Source: JANXSS01 sp040385645 (GTDB lineage Bacteria; Pseudomonadota; Gammaproteobacteria; Burkholderiales; Burkholderiaceae_D). Taken from it: a stretch of 64,000 nucleotides of DNA. The position numbers and the translations under genes were made by a program. Positions within the stretch are counted from its first letter, which is position 1; each line of letters starts with the position of its first letter. The stretch spans positions 132,080-196,079 of the forward strand of contig JAZKGZ010000012.1 in assembly GCA_040385645.1 (NCBI GenBank), in the 5' to 3' direction. Of the stretch, positions 54,387 through 63,875 are shown piece after piece. A model generated the notes under the pieces. The model searched no databases and had not been told where the DNA came from. It saw only the letters and a program-made list of their open reading frames with translations.

Positions 54387-56309
54387 TCAGGACGACTTTC
54401 GAACCCGCAGATACCACTCGCACAGCAGACGTACCTGCTTGGCGGTGTAACCCTTTTCCACCATGCGAGCAACGAATTCTTGATGCTTGTTAGCATCGTC
54501 GTTACTGGCTTTGGCATTGAAGGAAATAACCGGCAACAGCTCTTCCGTGTTGGAAAACATTTTCTTTTCGATGACGGTGCGCAGCTTTTCATAGCTGGTC
54601 CAGGCAGGGTTTTTCCCGGCATGGTGTGCCCGCGCGCGCAACACAAAGTTGACGATCTCGTTACGGAAATCTTTAGGATTTGAAATGCCGGCCGGCTTCT
54701 CGATTTTTTCCAGCTCATTGTTCAACGCGGTGCGGTCGAAACTCTCGCCGGTGTCCGGATCGCGGAATTCCTGATCCTGTATCCAAAAATCGGCGAAGGT
54801 AACGTAGCGGTCGAAAATGTTCTGGCCGTATTCGGAATAACTTTCCAGATACGCAGTCTGGATTTCCTTGCCGATAAATTCGATATAACGCTGCGCCAGG
54901 TATTCTTTAATGTAGGCGTAATACTTTTGCTCGGTTTCCGCCGGAAACTGCTCGCGCTCGATCTGCTGTTCCAGGACATACAACAGGTGTACGGGATTCG
55001 CCGCGACTTCGGTATTGTCGAAGTTGAACACTTTCGACAGGATCTTGAAGGCGAATCGTGTCGACAAACCATTCATCCCTTCATCGACGCCCGCATAATC
55101 GCTGTATTCGTGCATCGACTTGGCTTTAGGGTCGGTATCTTTCAGATTCTCGCCGTCGTACACCTGCATTTTGCTGAAGATGCTGGAATTTTCAGGCTCT
55201 TTCAAGCGCGACAGCACGGCGAATTGCGCCATCATCTTCATCGTGCCGGGCGCGCAAGAGGCTTGCGACAAAGATGAATTGCGCAGCAGTTTGTCATAAA
55301 TTTTTATCTCGTCGGAGACACGCAGGCAATACGGCACCTTGACGATATAAATCCGGTCCAGGAACGCTTCGTTGTTCTTGTTGTTGCGGAAGGTTTTCCA
55401 TTCCGATTCGTTGGAGTGCGCCAGGATTACGCCTTCGAACGGTATCGCGCCGAATCCTTCGGTGCCCTTGAAGTTACCTTCCTGCGTGGCGGTCAGTAGC
55501 GGGTGCAGCACCTTGATCGGTGCCTTGAACATCTCGACGAATTCCATCAAGCCTTGATTGGCCAGGCACAGGCCGCCGGAGTAGCTGTAAGCGTCCGGAT
55601 CGTCCTGGGAATATTCTTCAAGCTTGCGAATATCGACCTTGCCGACCAGCGAAGAAATGTCCTGATTGTTTTCATCGCCGGGCTCGGTCTTGGAAATGGC
55701 AATCTGCTTCAAAATCGACGGGTAGCGTTTGACGACTCTGAACTGATTGATGTCGCCGTTGAACTCGTGCAACCGCTTGACTGCCCAGGGACTTGGAATC
55801 GTGCGCAGGTAGCGGCGCGGGATGCCGTAATCTTCTTCCAGAATATCGCCGTCTTCCAGTTCATTGAACAGCCCGAGTGGCGATTCGTTCACCGGCGAGC
55901 CTTTGATCGCATAGAACGGAATCTTTTCCATCAACGACTTGAGCTTTTCGGCGATCGACGATTTACCGCCACCTACAGGGCCGAGCAGATACAGAATTTG
56001 TTTGCGTTCTTCCAACCCCTGCGCGGCGTGCCGAAAATAAGCGACGACCTGTTCGATCACTTCTTCCGTGCCATAAAACTCACGGAAGGCAGGATAAATC
56101 TTGATGACCTTGTTGGCGAAGATGCGTGAGAGCCGCGGGTCGTGCCGGGTGTCGACTAATTCCGGGTCGCCGATGGCAGCGAGCATGCGCTCTGCCGCGC
56201 TGGCAAATGCGATGCGATCGCGTTTGCATAAATCCAGATATTCCTGAAGCGAGTATTCCTCCTCGCGGGTACGTTCATAACGTGCTGTGTAGTTGTCAAA
56301 GATCTTCAT
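54387..56309 (-). CDS. prkA: PrkA serine protein kinase (YeaG)
   Basis: A 640-residue PrkA-type kinase. The AAA-like N-terminal part contains a P-loop, LLGPVGGGKSSIAEKL (about residue 105), and conserved blocks such as GSPVNESPLGLFNELE and LCLANQGLMEFVEMFKAPIKVLHPLLTATQEG; the C-terminal kinase-like PrkA domain has DYAGVDEGMNGLSTRFAFKIL. In enterobacteria the YeaG/YeaH pair helps cells survive nitrogen starvation. First gene of the operon, with AAAGGA about 10 bases before its ATG. It is divergent from the SET-domain gene across 322 bases. Confidence 0.95.
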   Translation of the reverse strand: MKIFDNYTARYERTREEEYSLQEYLDLCKRDRIAFASAAERMLAAIGDPELVDTRHDPRLSRIFANKVIKIYPAFREFYGTEEVIEQVVAYFRHAAQGLEERKQILYLLGPVGGGKSSIAEKLKSLMEKIPFYAIKGSPVNESPLGLFNELEDGDILEEDYGIPRRYLRTIPSPWAVKRLHEFNGDINQFRVVKRYPSILKQIAISKTEPGDENNQDISSLVGKVDIRKLEEYSQDDPDAYSYSGGLCLANQGLMEFVEMFKAPIKVLHPLLTATQEGNFKGTEGFGAIPFEGVILAHSNESEWKTFRNNKNNEAFLDRIYIVKVPYCLRVSDEIKIYDKLLRNSSLSQASCAPGTMKMMAQFAVLSRLKEPENSSIFSKMQVYDGENLKDTDPKAKSMHEYSDYAGVDEGMNGLSTRFAFKILSKVFNFDNTEVAANPVHLLYVLEQQIEREQFPAETEQKYYAYIKEYLAQRYIEFIGKEIQTAYLESYSEYGQNIFDRYVTFADFWIQDQEFRDPDTGESFDRTALNNELEKIEKPAGISNPKDFRNEIVNFVLRARAHHAGKNPAWTSYEKLRTVIEKKMFSNTEELLPVISFNAKASNDDANKHQEFVARMVEKGYTAKQVRLLCEWYLRVRKSS

Positions 56310-56631
56310 GTGAACATGTCCTTTGAATTGAACTGACGGTTGCTGGCAGCAGCATTCCTATCATGAAAATTTCTGCCACTATTTCTAGCATGCAAATAAA
56401 TAATACGCTGGTTTGATTGTCATCGGTGTGCATATGTTGTTACCGAATTTTTTAAAGCATACACAAGCCACAGTGTTACAGAAAGCTTCATGCAAAACGC
56501 ATCGACAAACGGCTCGACGTGGATAAGAGCGCAGAACGCAGTGCTTTGTTCATTTTGACGCACCTGCCGGCATACCGGTTGACAACGCCCAGTAAATTCA
56601 ACAGCGTGTGGCAAAATGACAAGCCACTGCA
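56310..56631. other. Intergenic region between prkA and the SET-domain gene
   Basis: 322 bases holding the two divergent promoters. On the minus strand a TGGCAG motif about 60-70 bases before prkA recalls a sigma-54 -24 element, but the -12 GC is missing. No gene, RNA or repeat is seen. Confidence 0.4.
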
Positions 56632-57153
56632 ATGTTGCAGCTGCGCGTTTTTACTTTCTTTCTCGCCTTGCCAATGACTTTATCCGTTTCGTCTACAGCG
56701 CACCTGTACCGTGTAAAAAACTCACCGATTCATGGCCGAGGGGTGTTTGCTTCGCGCAAGATTCGGGCCGGCGAATTGATTGTCGAATATCTTGGCGATC
56801 ACATCAGTTACGACCAAGCCTGTGAAGATTTGGCGGCACGAGACGATGACTCGCATCACACGTTTTTGTTCGGCTTGGAAAACGGCAACATGATCGATGG
56901 CGGTCGTCACGGCAACGACGCGCGTTACATCAACCATTGTTGCGAACCGAATTGCGAAGCGCGCGAAGAAAACAACCGCATCTTCATTCATGCACTGCGT
57001 GACATCACTCGTGGCGAAGAATTGAATTTCGATTATGGTTTGGTATTGGAAGCGCGTTATACAGCGGCATTGAAGCGTGCGTATGCCTGTCGGTGCGGCA
57101 AACCAGGATGTCGGCAAACCATGCTTGCACCGAAGACACGCAAACGTTCGTAA
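56632..57153 (+). CDS. SET-domain protein lysine methyltransferase
   Basis: A compact 173-residue SET protein. It shows the four SET motifs: HGRGVFASRKIRAGELIVEY (SAM-binding), RHGNDARYINHCCEPNCEA (the NH.C.PN block), IFIHALRDITRGEELNFDYG with the catalytic tyrosine, and a post-SET zinc cluster CRCGKPGCR. This domain is rare in bacteria outside groups that live with eukaryotes, although small SET proteins are known in Burkholderiales. It may methylate a bacterial protein, or a host histone if exported; no secretion signal is seen beyond a weakly hydrophobic N-terminus. The ATG at 56674 is an alternative start. Confidence 0.9.
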   Translation: MLQLRVFTFFLALPMTLSVSSTAHLYRVKNSPIHGRGVFASRKIRAGELIVEYLGDHISYDQACEDLAARDDDSHHTFLFGLENGNMIDGGRHGNDARYINHCCEPNCEAREENNRIFIHALRDITRGEELNFDYGLVLEARYTAALKRAYACRCGKPGCRQTMLAPKTRKRS

Positions 57154-57352
57154 AATCTTGGCGGCAAGATTCGATGTAAATTTTTGAGATTTAAACGGGG
57201 ATGTAAGGGCTTCGGGAAGAGCAATGCGTTGATAGTATGTCAACCGCTAGTTTGTGCTCCAAAGTTGCAGTGAGTGATTGCTGCGCTGCGTTGCAACATG
57301 TTGCGATGTGCCGCAACGCTTCTTTCTGCTTTCTTCCATCAGGCGCCGAGCC

Positions 57353-60300
57353 ATGCCCGTACTCCCTGTCCCTGCCCGCCGTAACTTTTTCATTATTCGT
57401 AGCCCGGTTATACAACCCATCCGCTGCATTCGATATCGTCGAAGTGCGCAACGCATCGTCATTACATTACTTACCTTGATATCGTTGGCCTTGCTGGTGC
57501 AAATGCAGCGTAGCGCCTGGGCTGCATCGCCTTTGCTGACGGAATCGGGCAGCCCATGCGGCGTGACGATGAATTGCGTGCCAGGTTCCACTGCGGGGCA
57601 GTCGGCCGTTCCGGGCACGACCTCACTATCATTCATCAATGCCGCGGCGTGCGGGCCGGCTACGGGTGGTGCCACTTGCGGCGGCGTTGGCGTTGCCAGC
57701 CAAGGCAATCAAGGTAGCGCATCTGTCGGCGCAGGCAATCCGATCAACATAATCTCCGGCAACAAATACCAGCGGGAGGACGATCTGCCGGCATTGCCCG
57801 GCGTGCTCGGTCTGGAAATCGTACGCCACTACAACAGTGCTTACAGCACGCCCAACATTACAACCGGCATTCTCGGTCGCGGCTGGAAGCTTTCGTACGA
57901 AACGGCTTTGTATGCCACCGGCACCGTCATCCAGATCGTACAAGCCGACGGTACCCGCGTCATGTTCGCGCGGGATGCCAAACAACCCGGCTTGTGCAGC
58001 AGCGACAATCCGGCAAATGGACAGTTGCGCATCACCCGCGCTACTCAGGGAGAAAACTATCTCTGGACCTGGCCCAACGGCAAGACCTTGCAATTCGACC
58101 ATGGCGGAAGGTTAGTGCAGATTGCCGTGCCCACGGGAGAATTCGTCAGCCTGCAGTACGATGTGAAGGGCATGCTGGTACAGGTAACCGACCCGCAAGG
58201 GCGGCAAATGCGACTGAAGTATCCCGGTAGAACCGATAAAACCGGTGGTTTTCGTGGCGTGGCAACCATTGTCAGCCCGGTTGGTAATTTCGATTACACC
58301 TACGGCACCGCGGCACCGACCGTGGCCGGCGAAACGGCTAACACAGGCGTTGCAAAAACGGTCAATCAAGCAGCAAACCTGAGTGCAGTACGTTATCCAG
58401 GAGGTGACAGCCGGCTTTACTACTACGAAGATGCGCTGCGCCCAACGCCTCTGACTGGCATCAGCGTGCAAGAGAAAAATGCGACTGCCGCCGTCGGCAC
58501 GACTTCCGCAACGCAAATAGCCGCGCCAATACCAATACCCGATCTCCAGCGTATCGGCACCTACTTGTACGATCGAAACGGTCGCGCGACATTGAGCGTA
58601 AACGGCATGCCAGCGCGGTTGCGAACCGGTACCGGTGCCGAACCACTGCAGCCGGCACGTCTCGTTCCCGGCACCGGCATCAACCAGGTAACCCTCGATT
58701 ACGCCACGCCAGGCGTAACCGTGCTCACCAACAGCCTTGGCCAGCAAACCACTTACCGGCACGCCATCATCGGTGGCCAGTATCGTTTGCTGGAAGCACG
58801 CGGTGCAGGTTGTCGGCAATGTGGCGACATGAACGTGCGCTACGGCTACGACCAACTGGGCAGGCAAACAGTGCTCACCCATTTGACTCCGGCAGGCGAG
58901 CCGTTGCGCAGCCGCCGCACCGAACTCGATGCGCAGGGCAGGCCGGTCAGAGTGACCTTGACGCAGTTCGAGAACGGCAGAGCCAGAACGCCGCAATCAC
59001 TCGTGCGTTATGAATATGCAGCTTTGCAAAGTTTCTCTCAGTTGCCGACGGTGATTGCCCGCCCGAGCGTCGTACCCGGCAAAGAGCACCGGCTCGACAT
59101 CACCTACAACCAGCTTGGGCAAGCCACGCGCATCAAGGAAAGTGGGTTCAGGCCATCCGTAGCCGACGATGTCATCGAGCGTACCACTTCATACCGCTAT
59201 CGGACGATCAACGGCAGGAGCCTGCTCGCAGAAGTCGATGGGCCATTGAAAAACGGCCCCACCCAGTCTCCAGCTGATAGCGACATCACCCGCTATACCT
59301 GGAGCGGCGACGGCTCGGCGATCGAACAGATCATGCATCCGACCGGGCGCATCGCGCGTTTCGAATACGAACACGACCGGGCTACATCGAGCAAGCGCCT
59401 GATACGAAGCATCGGTATCGATGGTGTAGTGACGACACTGATTTACAGTCCCCAAGGCGCGATTACCCAAGTTAACCGTGGCGGTGCCGTTACGCATTTC
59501 CAGCACGATGCCGGCGGTCGCACTACACAGGTGATGTCTCCCACCGGCGAGCGCCTGCAATTCGAGTTCCAGCACCGCCACGCCGTAACGGCCATCCGCG
59601 ATCAACGCAACAACCGCATAGAGCTGTTGCGGGATACCGAAGGCGAGATCAAGCAGGCAAGGCTTTTCGACGCCTCCGGTGCTCTGGCGCAGCAACCGCG
59701 TCGTTTCATGTTGCCGTCAGCCGACAGACGTGACAGCGGTGTGGACGGTGATGCAGACGGCGTGCGCGCTCTGATCACTGCAGCACACACTGCCGACAAA
59801 CCCGACGTTGTCCGCCCTGAACCGGTTTCCCCGTTTGCCGTCCTGCACACATTCATCGCCGCTGCTGACTCCGCATTCGACGCAAACCTCGACACTAAGC
59901 CTGATACCAATCCACGCAGCGCCGCCAGTAGCGCCAAGGATGCCAACGGCAATCTCACCACTTACCTCAGTGACGACTTCGGCAACCTCGTGCAATCGCA
60001 AAGCCCGACCACCGGCACCACGACTTACGCATACGACCTGGCTGGTCATATCCTCGGCAAAGGTCAAAGCGATGGCAGCCGCATTACTTACCAACGCGAC
60101 CCGGCCGGGCGTGTAATCGGTGTGCAGGCATACGGCCCGACAAATACCCTCGACGAAAACGCCACCATCGTGTGGGGCGCGGCCAACAAACCGGTGGCAA
60201 TCAACTACTTAGCTGGCGCGGAAACTTTTACCTACGACACGGCAGCCCGGCTGACCAGCCATACCCAGAATATCGGTGCGAAGAGGCTGGCACTCCACTA

Positions 60301-62509
60301 CCGCTACAACACCGCCGGGCAACTGATCGCCAAGACGCTGCCGGATGGGCAACAGCTTCACTATCGTTATCGCGGCTCTCAACATCCACAGGCCGGCTTG
60401 CTCGAATCGGTGTGGCTGGCTGGCGTGAACAATGCTACAGCACACAAACTCAGTGCAGGCCTGCTCGATCGGCCGATCGTACGAGGCATGAATGGGGACA
60501 CAGAGCGCTATGCACAACGCTCTTTTGCGTTCGGCAATGGCCTGACCAGCGAACTGGCGCTCGACCCTCAAGGGCGCATCGTCAAAGCCGGCAACGCGCA
60601 AGTCGGGCAGACCACGCTGCATTACGACCCGCTGGCAAATGTGCGCCCCGACGACCCTGCGGCAATTGCCTATGCCAAAGCCAATGCAAAGTCCGATGGT
60701 GAAGCATTGACCGATCCCACCAGGGTCGTCGCGACGCACCCGATCCTGCTCGGACAACGCGCGCAAGACCAGGCGGCACAGGCACTCATCAGCCGTCTGC
60801 ACGGCAAGACCGCTGGCTGGCGAAGCTCTCTGCCGGGCCCGCCCGACAATGCTGCAAGCCCGAAAGTCTGGTCAGCCGAGATGACAAAGCGTTTCGACAC
60901 ACTGGGCCGGCAGGTCGAGCAGGGCGACCTGCGCTACACCTACGACAGCCTGAATCGATTGACAGGCATCGACCGCGTCGCCGGCAGTACTAAACAAGAA
61001 GTCGCCCGCTACCGCTATAACCTGTTCGGCCAGCGCATCGCCAAAACTGTTGTACAGGCCAATAGCAACAGCACCAAGACCACGCACTACTTCTACGACG
61101 GCAGCTACCTGGCATTCGAAAGTGGTGATGAACATACGCCGACCCGCCAATATGTCTGGCTCAACGACAAGCCGGTAGCGATGCTGCAGGGTGGCAGTAT
61201 TCTTGCCATCCACACCGATCACCGGCATGCGCCACTGTCTGTGACCGACGAAGCCCGCCAGGTCGTCTGGCAAGCCCGCGTCGGTGATTATCTCAACAGC
61301 ACGCCGGCACAGGGCACAACGTTAGGACATGTCACCCTCAACCTGCGTGGCTCAAACCAGTATTTCGATGCAGAGAGCGGCCTGCACTACAACACGCATC
61401 GATATTTCGACCCGGTATATGCCAGATACCTGACCCCCGACCCATTGGGGTTGGCGGTGGGGCCTGATCTGTATGCGTTCGGCTTAAGGCGGCCGCATAC
61501 GATGAGTGACCCGCTGGGGTTGCAGCCGGTGCCAGCTACTGATTGGAGTAAAGCGAGTTACTCCGACAAACTTGCCGAGATTGTTAAGCGCGCTGCACCG
61601 CAAGTGCCAGGCGAGATCGGTGCGGCATTGCAGGAAATGGTGCAACCTGAAAACCTAGCGGTCATGGGTGCCGTCTTTGCATTGTGGACGGCAAGTCAGG
61701 CAACGCCGATCGGATGGGTTACTGATCTGGCACTACTCGGCTTCGGTATCTGGACGGCCGGCTCAGGCGTATTTCACCTGTTCCAGACATTCCTTGACCT
61801 CGACACCAACGCTAGGAACGCCAACTGCGAACCCGACATCAATGCAGCGGCAAAGGCACTGGCAAACCAATTCGTTACAAGCACAGGCGAGGTGGCCGGC
61901 GGCCTTACAGGGGCTTGGGGAATCAAAGCCAGTGGTGGGTTTAGTCGCATTGCCAAGGGTATTCGCAGCGTCGTCGATTTTGGAAAACGGCAGGTTGGTA
62001 AAGGCGGAATCGTATCAAGTGCGTCTATTGCGCGGATTAACACTGCAGAGGCACAATACAACGCCGATTGGACAGTCTACAAAAAGCCAAATGGTGATTG
62101 GAAATGGCCACCGAATGATGGGTTCGCAGGAATTAAATCCGAAATTGTATTGCCTAGGCAAACCAGGATCGATCGTCTGGGAGATGAGGGAGGCAGCTAC
62201 TTATCTCCAGAGGGTACGCCACCATCGCAACGGGCACTAACACCTGACAGTTTAAAAAAACCGTATCATATTTATGAAACTGCAAAAGATTTGCCGGTGT
62301 TCGGAGGAAAAGTTGCCAGTGCATTTGATCAACCGGGCGGTGGAACGCAATATTTGATTCATTGGGCAGAAGTAGCAAATAAAGCTCAAATCTCCACAAA
62401 TTCAATATTTGCCTACAAAAATTCTACCAACAACACAAGTGGAGCTATAGCGTGGCTTGTCGACAATGGTTACTTAAGGCGATTAACGCCTGTTGGAGGC
62501 CTAAAATAA
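57353..62509 (+). CDS. Full-length Rhs protein with TNT-like NAD+ glycohydrolase tip
   Basis: 1718 residues. A membrane/signal helix (about 35-58, RIVITLLTLISLALLVQM) starts it; an RHS/SpvB-like region with GNKYQREDDLPALPGVLGLEIVRHYNS precedes many YD repeats. The core ends in HYNTHRYFDPVYARYLTPDPLGL ... MSDPLGL (about 1390). The tail has two hydrophobic stretches (about 1412-1440 and 1450-1470) and, from about 1571, a TNT-like domain: DWTVYKKPNGDWKWPPNDGF, RIDRLGDEGGSYLSPEGTPPSQRAL, and DQPGGGTQYL. TNT domains hydrolyse NAD+/NADP+. Base composition drops sharply toward the tip, as in swapped tips. The ATG at 57353 is chosen over the frame's first start (57278), whose residues look unlike a signal peptide. 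Confidence 0.88.
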   Translation: MPVLPVPARRNFFIIRSPVIQPIRCIRYRRSAQRIVITLLTLISLALLVQMQRSAWAASPLLTESGSPCGVTMNCVPGSTAGQSAVPGTTSLSFINAAACGPATGGATCGGVGVASQGNQGSASVGAGNPINIISGNKYQREDDLPALPGVLGLEIVRHYNSAYSTPNITTGILGRGWKLSYETALYATGTVIQIVQADGTRVMFARDAKQPGLCSSDNPANGQLRITRATQGENYLWTWPNGKTLQFDHGGRLVQIAVPTGEFVSLQYDVKGMLVQVTDPQGRQMRLKYPGRTDKTGGFRGVATIVSPVGNFDYTYGTAAPTVAGETANTGVAKTVNQAANLSAVRYPGGDSRLYYYEDALRPTPLTGISVQEKNATAAVGTTSATQIAAPIPIPDLQRIGTYLYDRNGRATLSVNGMPARLRTGTGAEPLQPARLVPGTGINQVTLDYATPGVTVLTNSLGQQTTYRHAIIGGQYRLLEARGAGCRQCGDMNVRYGYDQLGRQTVLTHLTPAGEPLRSRRTELDAQGRPVRVTLTQFENGRARTPQSLVRYEYAALQSFSQLPTVIARPSVVPGKEHRLDITYNQLGQATRIKESGFRPSVADDVIERTTSYRYRTINGRSLLAEVDGPLKNGPTQSPADSDITRYTWSGDGSAIEQIMHPTGRIARFEYEHDRATSSKRLIRSIGIDGVVTTLIYSPQGAITQVNRGGAVTHFQHDAGGRTTQVMSPTGERLQFEFQHRHAVTAIRDQRNNRIELLRDTEGEIKQARLFDASGALAQQPRRFMLPSADRRDSGVDGDADGVRALITAAHTADKPDVVRPEPVSPFAVLHTFIAAADSAFDANLDTKPDTNPRSAASSAKDANGNLTTYLSDDFGNLVQSQSPTTGTTTYAYDLAGHILGKGQSDGSRITYQRDPAGRVIGVQAYGPTNTLDENATIVWGAANKPVAINYLAGAETFTYDTAARLTSHTQNIGAKRLALHYRYNTAGQLIAKTLPDGQQLHYRYRGSQHPQAGLLESVWLAGVNNATAHKLSAGLLDRPIVRGMNGDTERYAQRSFAFGNGLTSELALDPQGRIVKAGNAQVGQTTLHYDPLANVRPDDPAAIAYAKANAKSDGEALTDPTRVVATHPILLGQRAQDQAAQALISRLHGKTAGWRSSLPGPPDNAASPKVWSAEMTKRFDTLGRQVEQGDLRYTYDSLNRLTGIDRVAGSTKQEVARYRYNLFGQRIAKTVVQANSNSTKTTHYFYDGSYLAFESGDEHTPTRQYVWLNDKPVAMLQGGSILAIHTDHRHAPLSVTDEARQVVWQARVGDYLNSTPAQGTTLGHVTLNLRGSNQYFDAESGLHYNTHRYFDPVYARYLTPDPLGLAVGPDLYAFGLRRPHTMSDPLGLQPVPATDWSKASYSDKLAEIVKRAAPQVPGEIGAALQEMVQPENLAVMGAVFALWTASQATPIGWVTDLALLGFGIWTAGSGVFHLFQTFLDLDTNARNANCEPDINAAAKALANQFVTSTGEVAGGLTGAWGIKASGGFSRIAKGIRSVVDFGKRQVGKGGIVSSASIARINTAEAQYNADWTVYKKPNGDWKWPPNDGFAGIKSEIVLPRQTRIDRLGDEGGSYLSPEGTPPSQRALTPDSLKKPYHIYETAKDLPVFGGKVASAFDQPGGGTQYLIHWAEVANKAQISTNSIFAYKNSTNNTSGAIAWLVDNGYLRRLTPVGGLK

Positions 62510-62931
62510 AATCTAAACCTGTAGAAAAAACCGCTCAAATAGAAGCAATTTTGGCTGAGCATTTAGTAGGAAAAGATAATTGGAAAGAAAAAAATTTAGG
62601 CACCGAGAATTTAGCAATTAGGTTTGAAGATGCTTTTAATGTATCCGAAGAGGATATATACCAGCACGTAAGGCTACATGGATGGGATCAAAGAATAGTT
62701 ACATTTAAAACCGAATTACCTGATCCTGATTGTAAAGAATCAATGTTTTATAACTACATCATACTTCCGCCTATAAATAATCGATTTCCCTTGGCTCATT
62801 TTTGTAGTTACGATCGGCAGCTTTGGTACAAATGGGATTTCGGCAGCCAAGAGGAGCTGTTTCGTTTTATTATAAATAAGTTGATTGAAACCCAACGCTC
62901 ACTTTGGCAATATAAATATGCCAGACGATGA
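62452..62931 (+). CDS. Putative immunity protein for the TNT-like Rhs toxin
   Basis: A 159-residue AT-rich gene that begins inside the rhs tip (GTG at 62452 overlaps the rhs end by 58 bases). The N-terminal ~18 residues read as rhs out of frame, so the true start is probably further in; there is no later ATG with a good site until well into the gene. The protein is mixed alpha/beta, with EENLG-type acidic patches (EKNLGTENLAIRFEDAF, DWFGSQEELF-like end), as in NAD+-glycohydrolase immunity factors. Position, strand and base composition point to immunity; no family name is given. Confidence 0.6.
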   Translation: MACRQWLLKAINACWRPKIKSKPVEKTAQIEAILAEHLVGKDNWKEKNLGTENLAIRFEDAFNVSEEDIYQHVRLHGWDQRIVTFKTELPDPDCKESMFYNYIILPPINNRFPLAHFCSYDRQLWYKWDFGSQEELFRFIINKLIETQRSLWQYKYARR

Positions 62932-62941
62932 AGGAGCTACC

Positions 62942-63052
62942 ATGACTAAGATTCAAATTGAACTACGCGATGCCACCGTGCGGGCAGCACAGGCTGCCGG
63001 GTTGCTCACCGGTACAACGTTGACCGGATACGGGCGCTGCAAAAGTCTCTAA
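62942..63052 (+). pseudogene. Truncated antitoxin-type remnant
   Basis: 36 codons starting MTKIQIELRDATVRAAQAAGLLTG and stopping at TAA 63050-63052. The first 25 residues look like the N-terminus of a short type II antitoxin; the remaining two thirds are missing, replaced by sequence of the convergent GNAT toxin gene, whose stop it overlaps. It is probably the debris left when the GNAT module inserted. A shorter family with this length cannot be excluded. Confidence 0.5.
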
Positions 63053-63543
63053 ACCTTCACAGCACTTAATCGAAGCATCAGCGTCATCGAATGCTGCGGC
63101 GACTCTTGAAATCCGTAATACTGATAAAACTGTTTGGCCTGATCATTAAGGGCATGAACAAGCAACGCCCGCACACCCGCCTGCTGAGAAACACTGACCG
63201 CACGACCGATTGCATCTCGCAGTAACGATGCGCCGAGTTTGATGCCTTGAGCCCGTTGGTCAACTGCTAACCGAGCCAGTACCATCACTGGAATAGGATC
63301 GGGCATGTTGCGTCGCACGTTACTGGTCGCTGCTTGCAGCGAAACTGCACCTGCGGCCATTGCGTAGTAGCCGCAGATCCGCTTCTGCTGATCGGTAACG
63401 ACAAAAGTGCGGCTGGCACCGCTTACCTGGTTTGCTAGTGCCCTGCGCTTGAGCCAGTCGTCGAGGCTGGCCTCCCCACAAATGAATTCGTTCAGCAGTT
63501 GTGTTGCATCGAGAGGCTGCGGCGCGCCCAGTTGCAAACTCAT
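63049..63543 (-). CDS. GNAT-type toxin acetyltransferase (TacT family)
   Basis: A 164-residue GNAT enzyme of the kind that acetylates aminoacyl-tRNAs and stops translation. Features: LNEFICGEASLDDWLKRRALANQVSGASRTFVV near the N-terminus, ICGYYAMAAGAVSL, the acetyl-CoA loop LARLAVDQRAQGIKLGASLLRDA (about 95-117), and KQFYQYYGFQESP with the tyrosine that is conserved in TacT-like toxins. It overlaps the antitoxin gene by 4 bases. No stop or key-residue loss is evident, so it is probably active. A dead relative lies at 44035-44217. Confidence 0.9.
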   Translation of the reverse strand: MSLQLGAPQPLDATQLLNEFICGEASLDDWLKRRALANQVSGASRTFVVTDQQKRICGYYAMAAGAVSLQAATSNVRRNMPDPIPVMVLARLAVDQRAQGIKLGASLLRDAIGRAVSVSQQAGVRALLVHALNDQAKQFYQYYGFQESPQHSMTLMLRLSAVKV

Positions 63544-63812
63544 GCCTTATCAATGCTCCAAGGCGCTTTTACCGCCATGAGACGTTCGAGCCCTAGATTC
63601 GGGTTGGGTGGTGTATCGAGCAAACTGGTGAACTGCTTGAATTTATCGCTATCCAGGCTGAAAAAGACTTGATCCAGCACCACAGCTTGAGCGCGGTCAC
63701 AAGCCGCTTCGAGCATAAAGTCCGAACGGTTTTTGCCGAGCAAATTGGCGGCCTGATCAATCAGGTCACGTTGTGTAGGCAAGGCTCGCAGGTTGATGGG
63801 GGCGTCACGCAT
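63540..63812 (-). CDS. DUF1778 antitoxin (TacA family)
   Basis: A 90-residue antitoxin with an N-terminal ribbon-helix-helix (MRDAPINLRALPTQRDLIDQAANLLGKNRSDFMLEAACDRAQ) and a C-terminal segment (FTSLLDTPPNPNLGLERLMAVKAPW) that wraps around the GNAT toxin in known pairs. The ATG at 63812 is chosen because the family starts there and the promoter lies just upstream; longer frames run through the promoter. It should neutralise the toxin and repress the operon. Confidence 0.9.
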   Translation of the reverse strand: MRDAPINLRALPTQRDLIDQAANLLGKNRSDFMLEAACDRAQAVVLDQVFFSLDSDKFKQFTSLLDTPPNPNLGLERLMAVKAPWSIDKA

Positions 63813-63846
63813 GGCAGCCTCACTTCGATATACGTTGGATATACAG

Positions 63847-63875
63847 ATTATGACGCGATGTATAGCTGTTGTCAA
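63847..63875 (-). promoter_or_regulatory. Promoter of the DUF1778-GNAT module
   Basis: On the minus strand TTGACA (63870-63875) and CATAAT (63847-63852) are exactly 17 bases apart, a near-consensus sigma-70 promoter. Just downstream, before the ATG, lies a direct repeat of TATATC (TATATCCAACGTATATCG), a likely antitoxin operator at the transcription start. Confidence 0.75.

Noticed and set aside
56340..56400. Sigma-54 promoter before prkA (TGGCAG on the minus strand).
   Set aside because: The -24 part is recognisable but the conserved GC of the -12 element is absent at the required 10-base distance.
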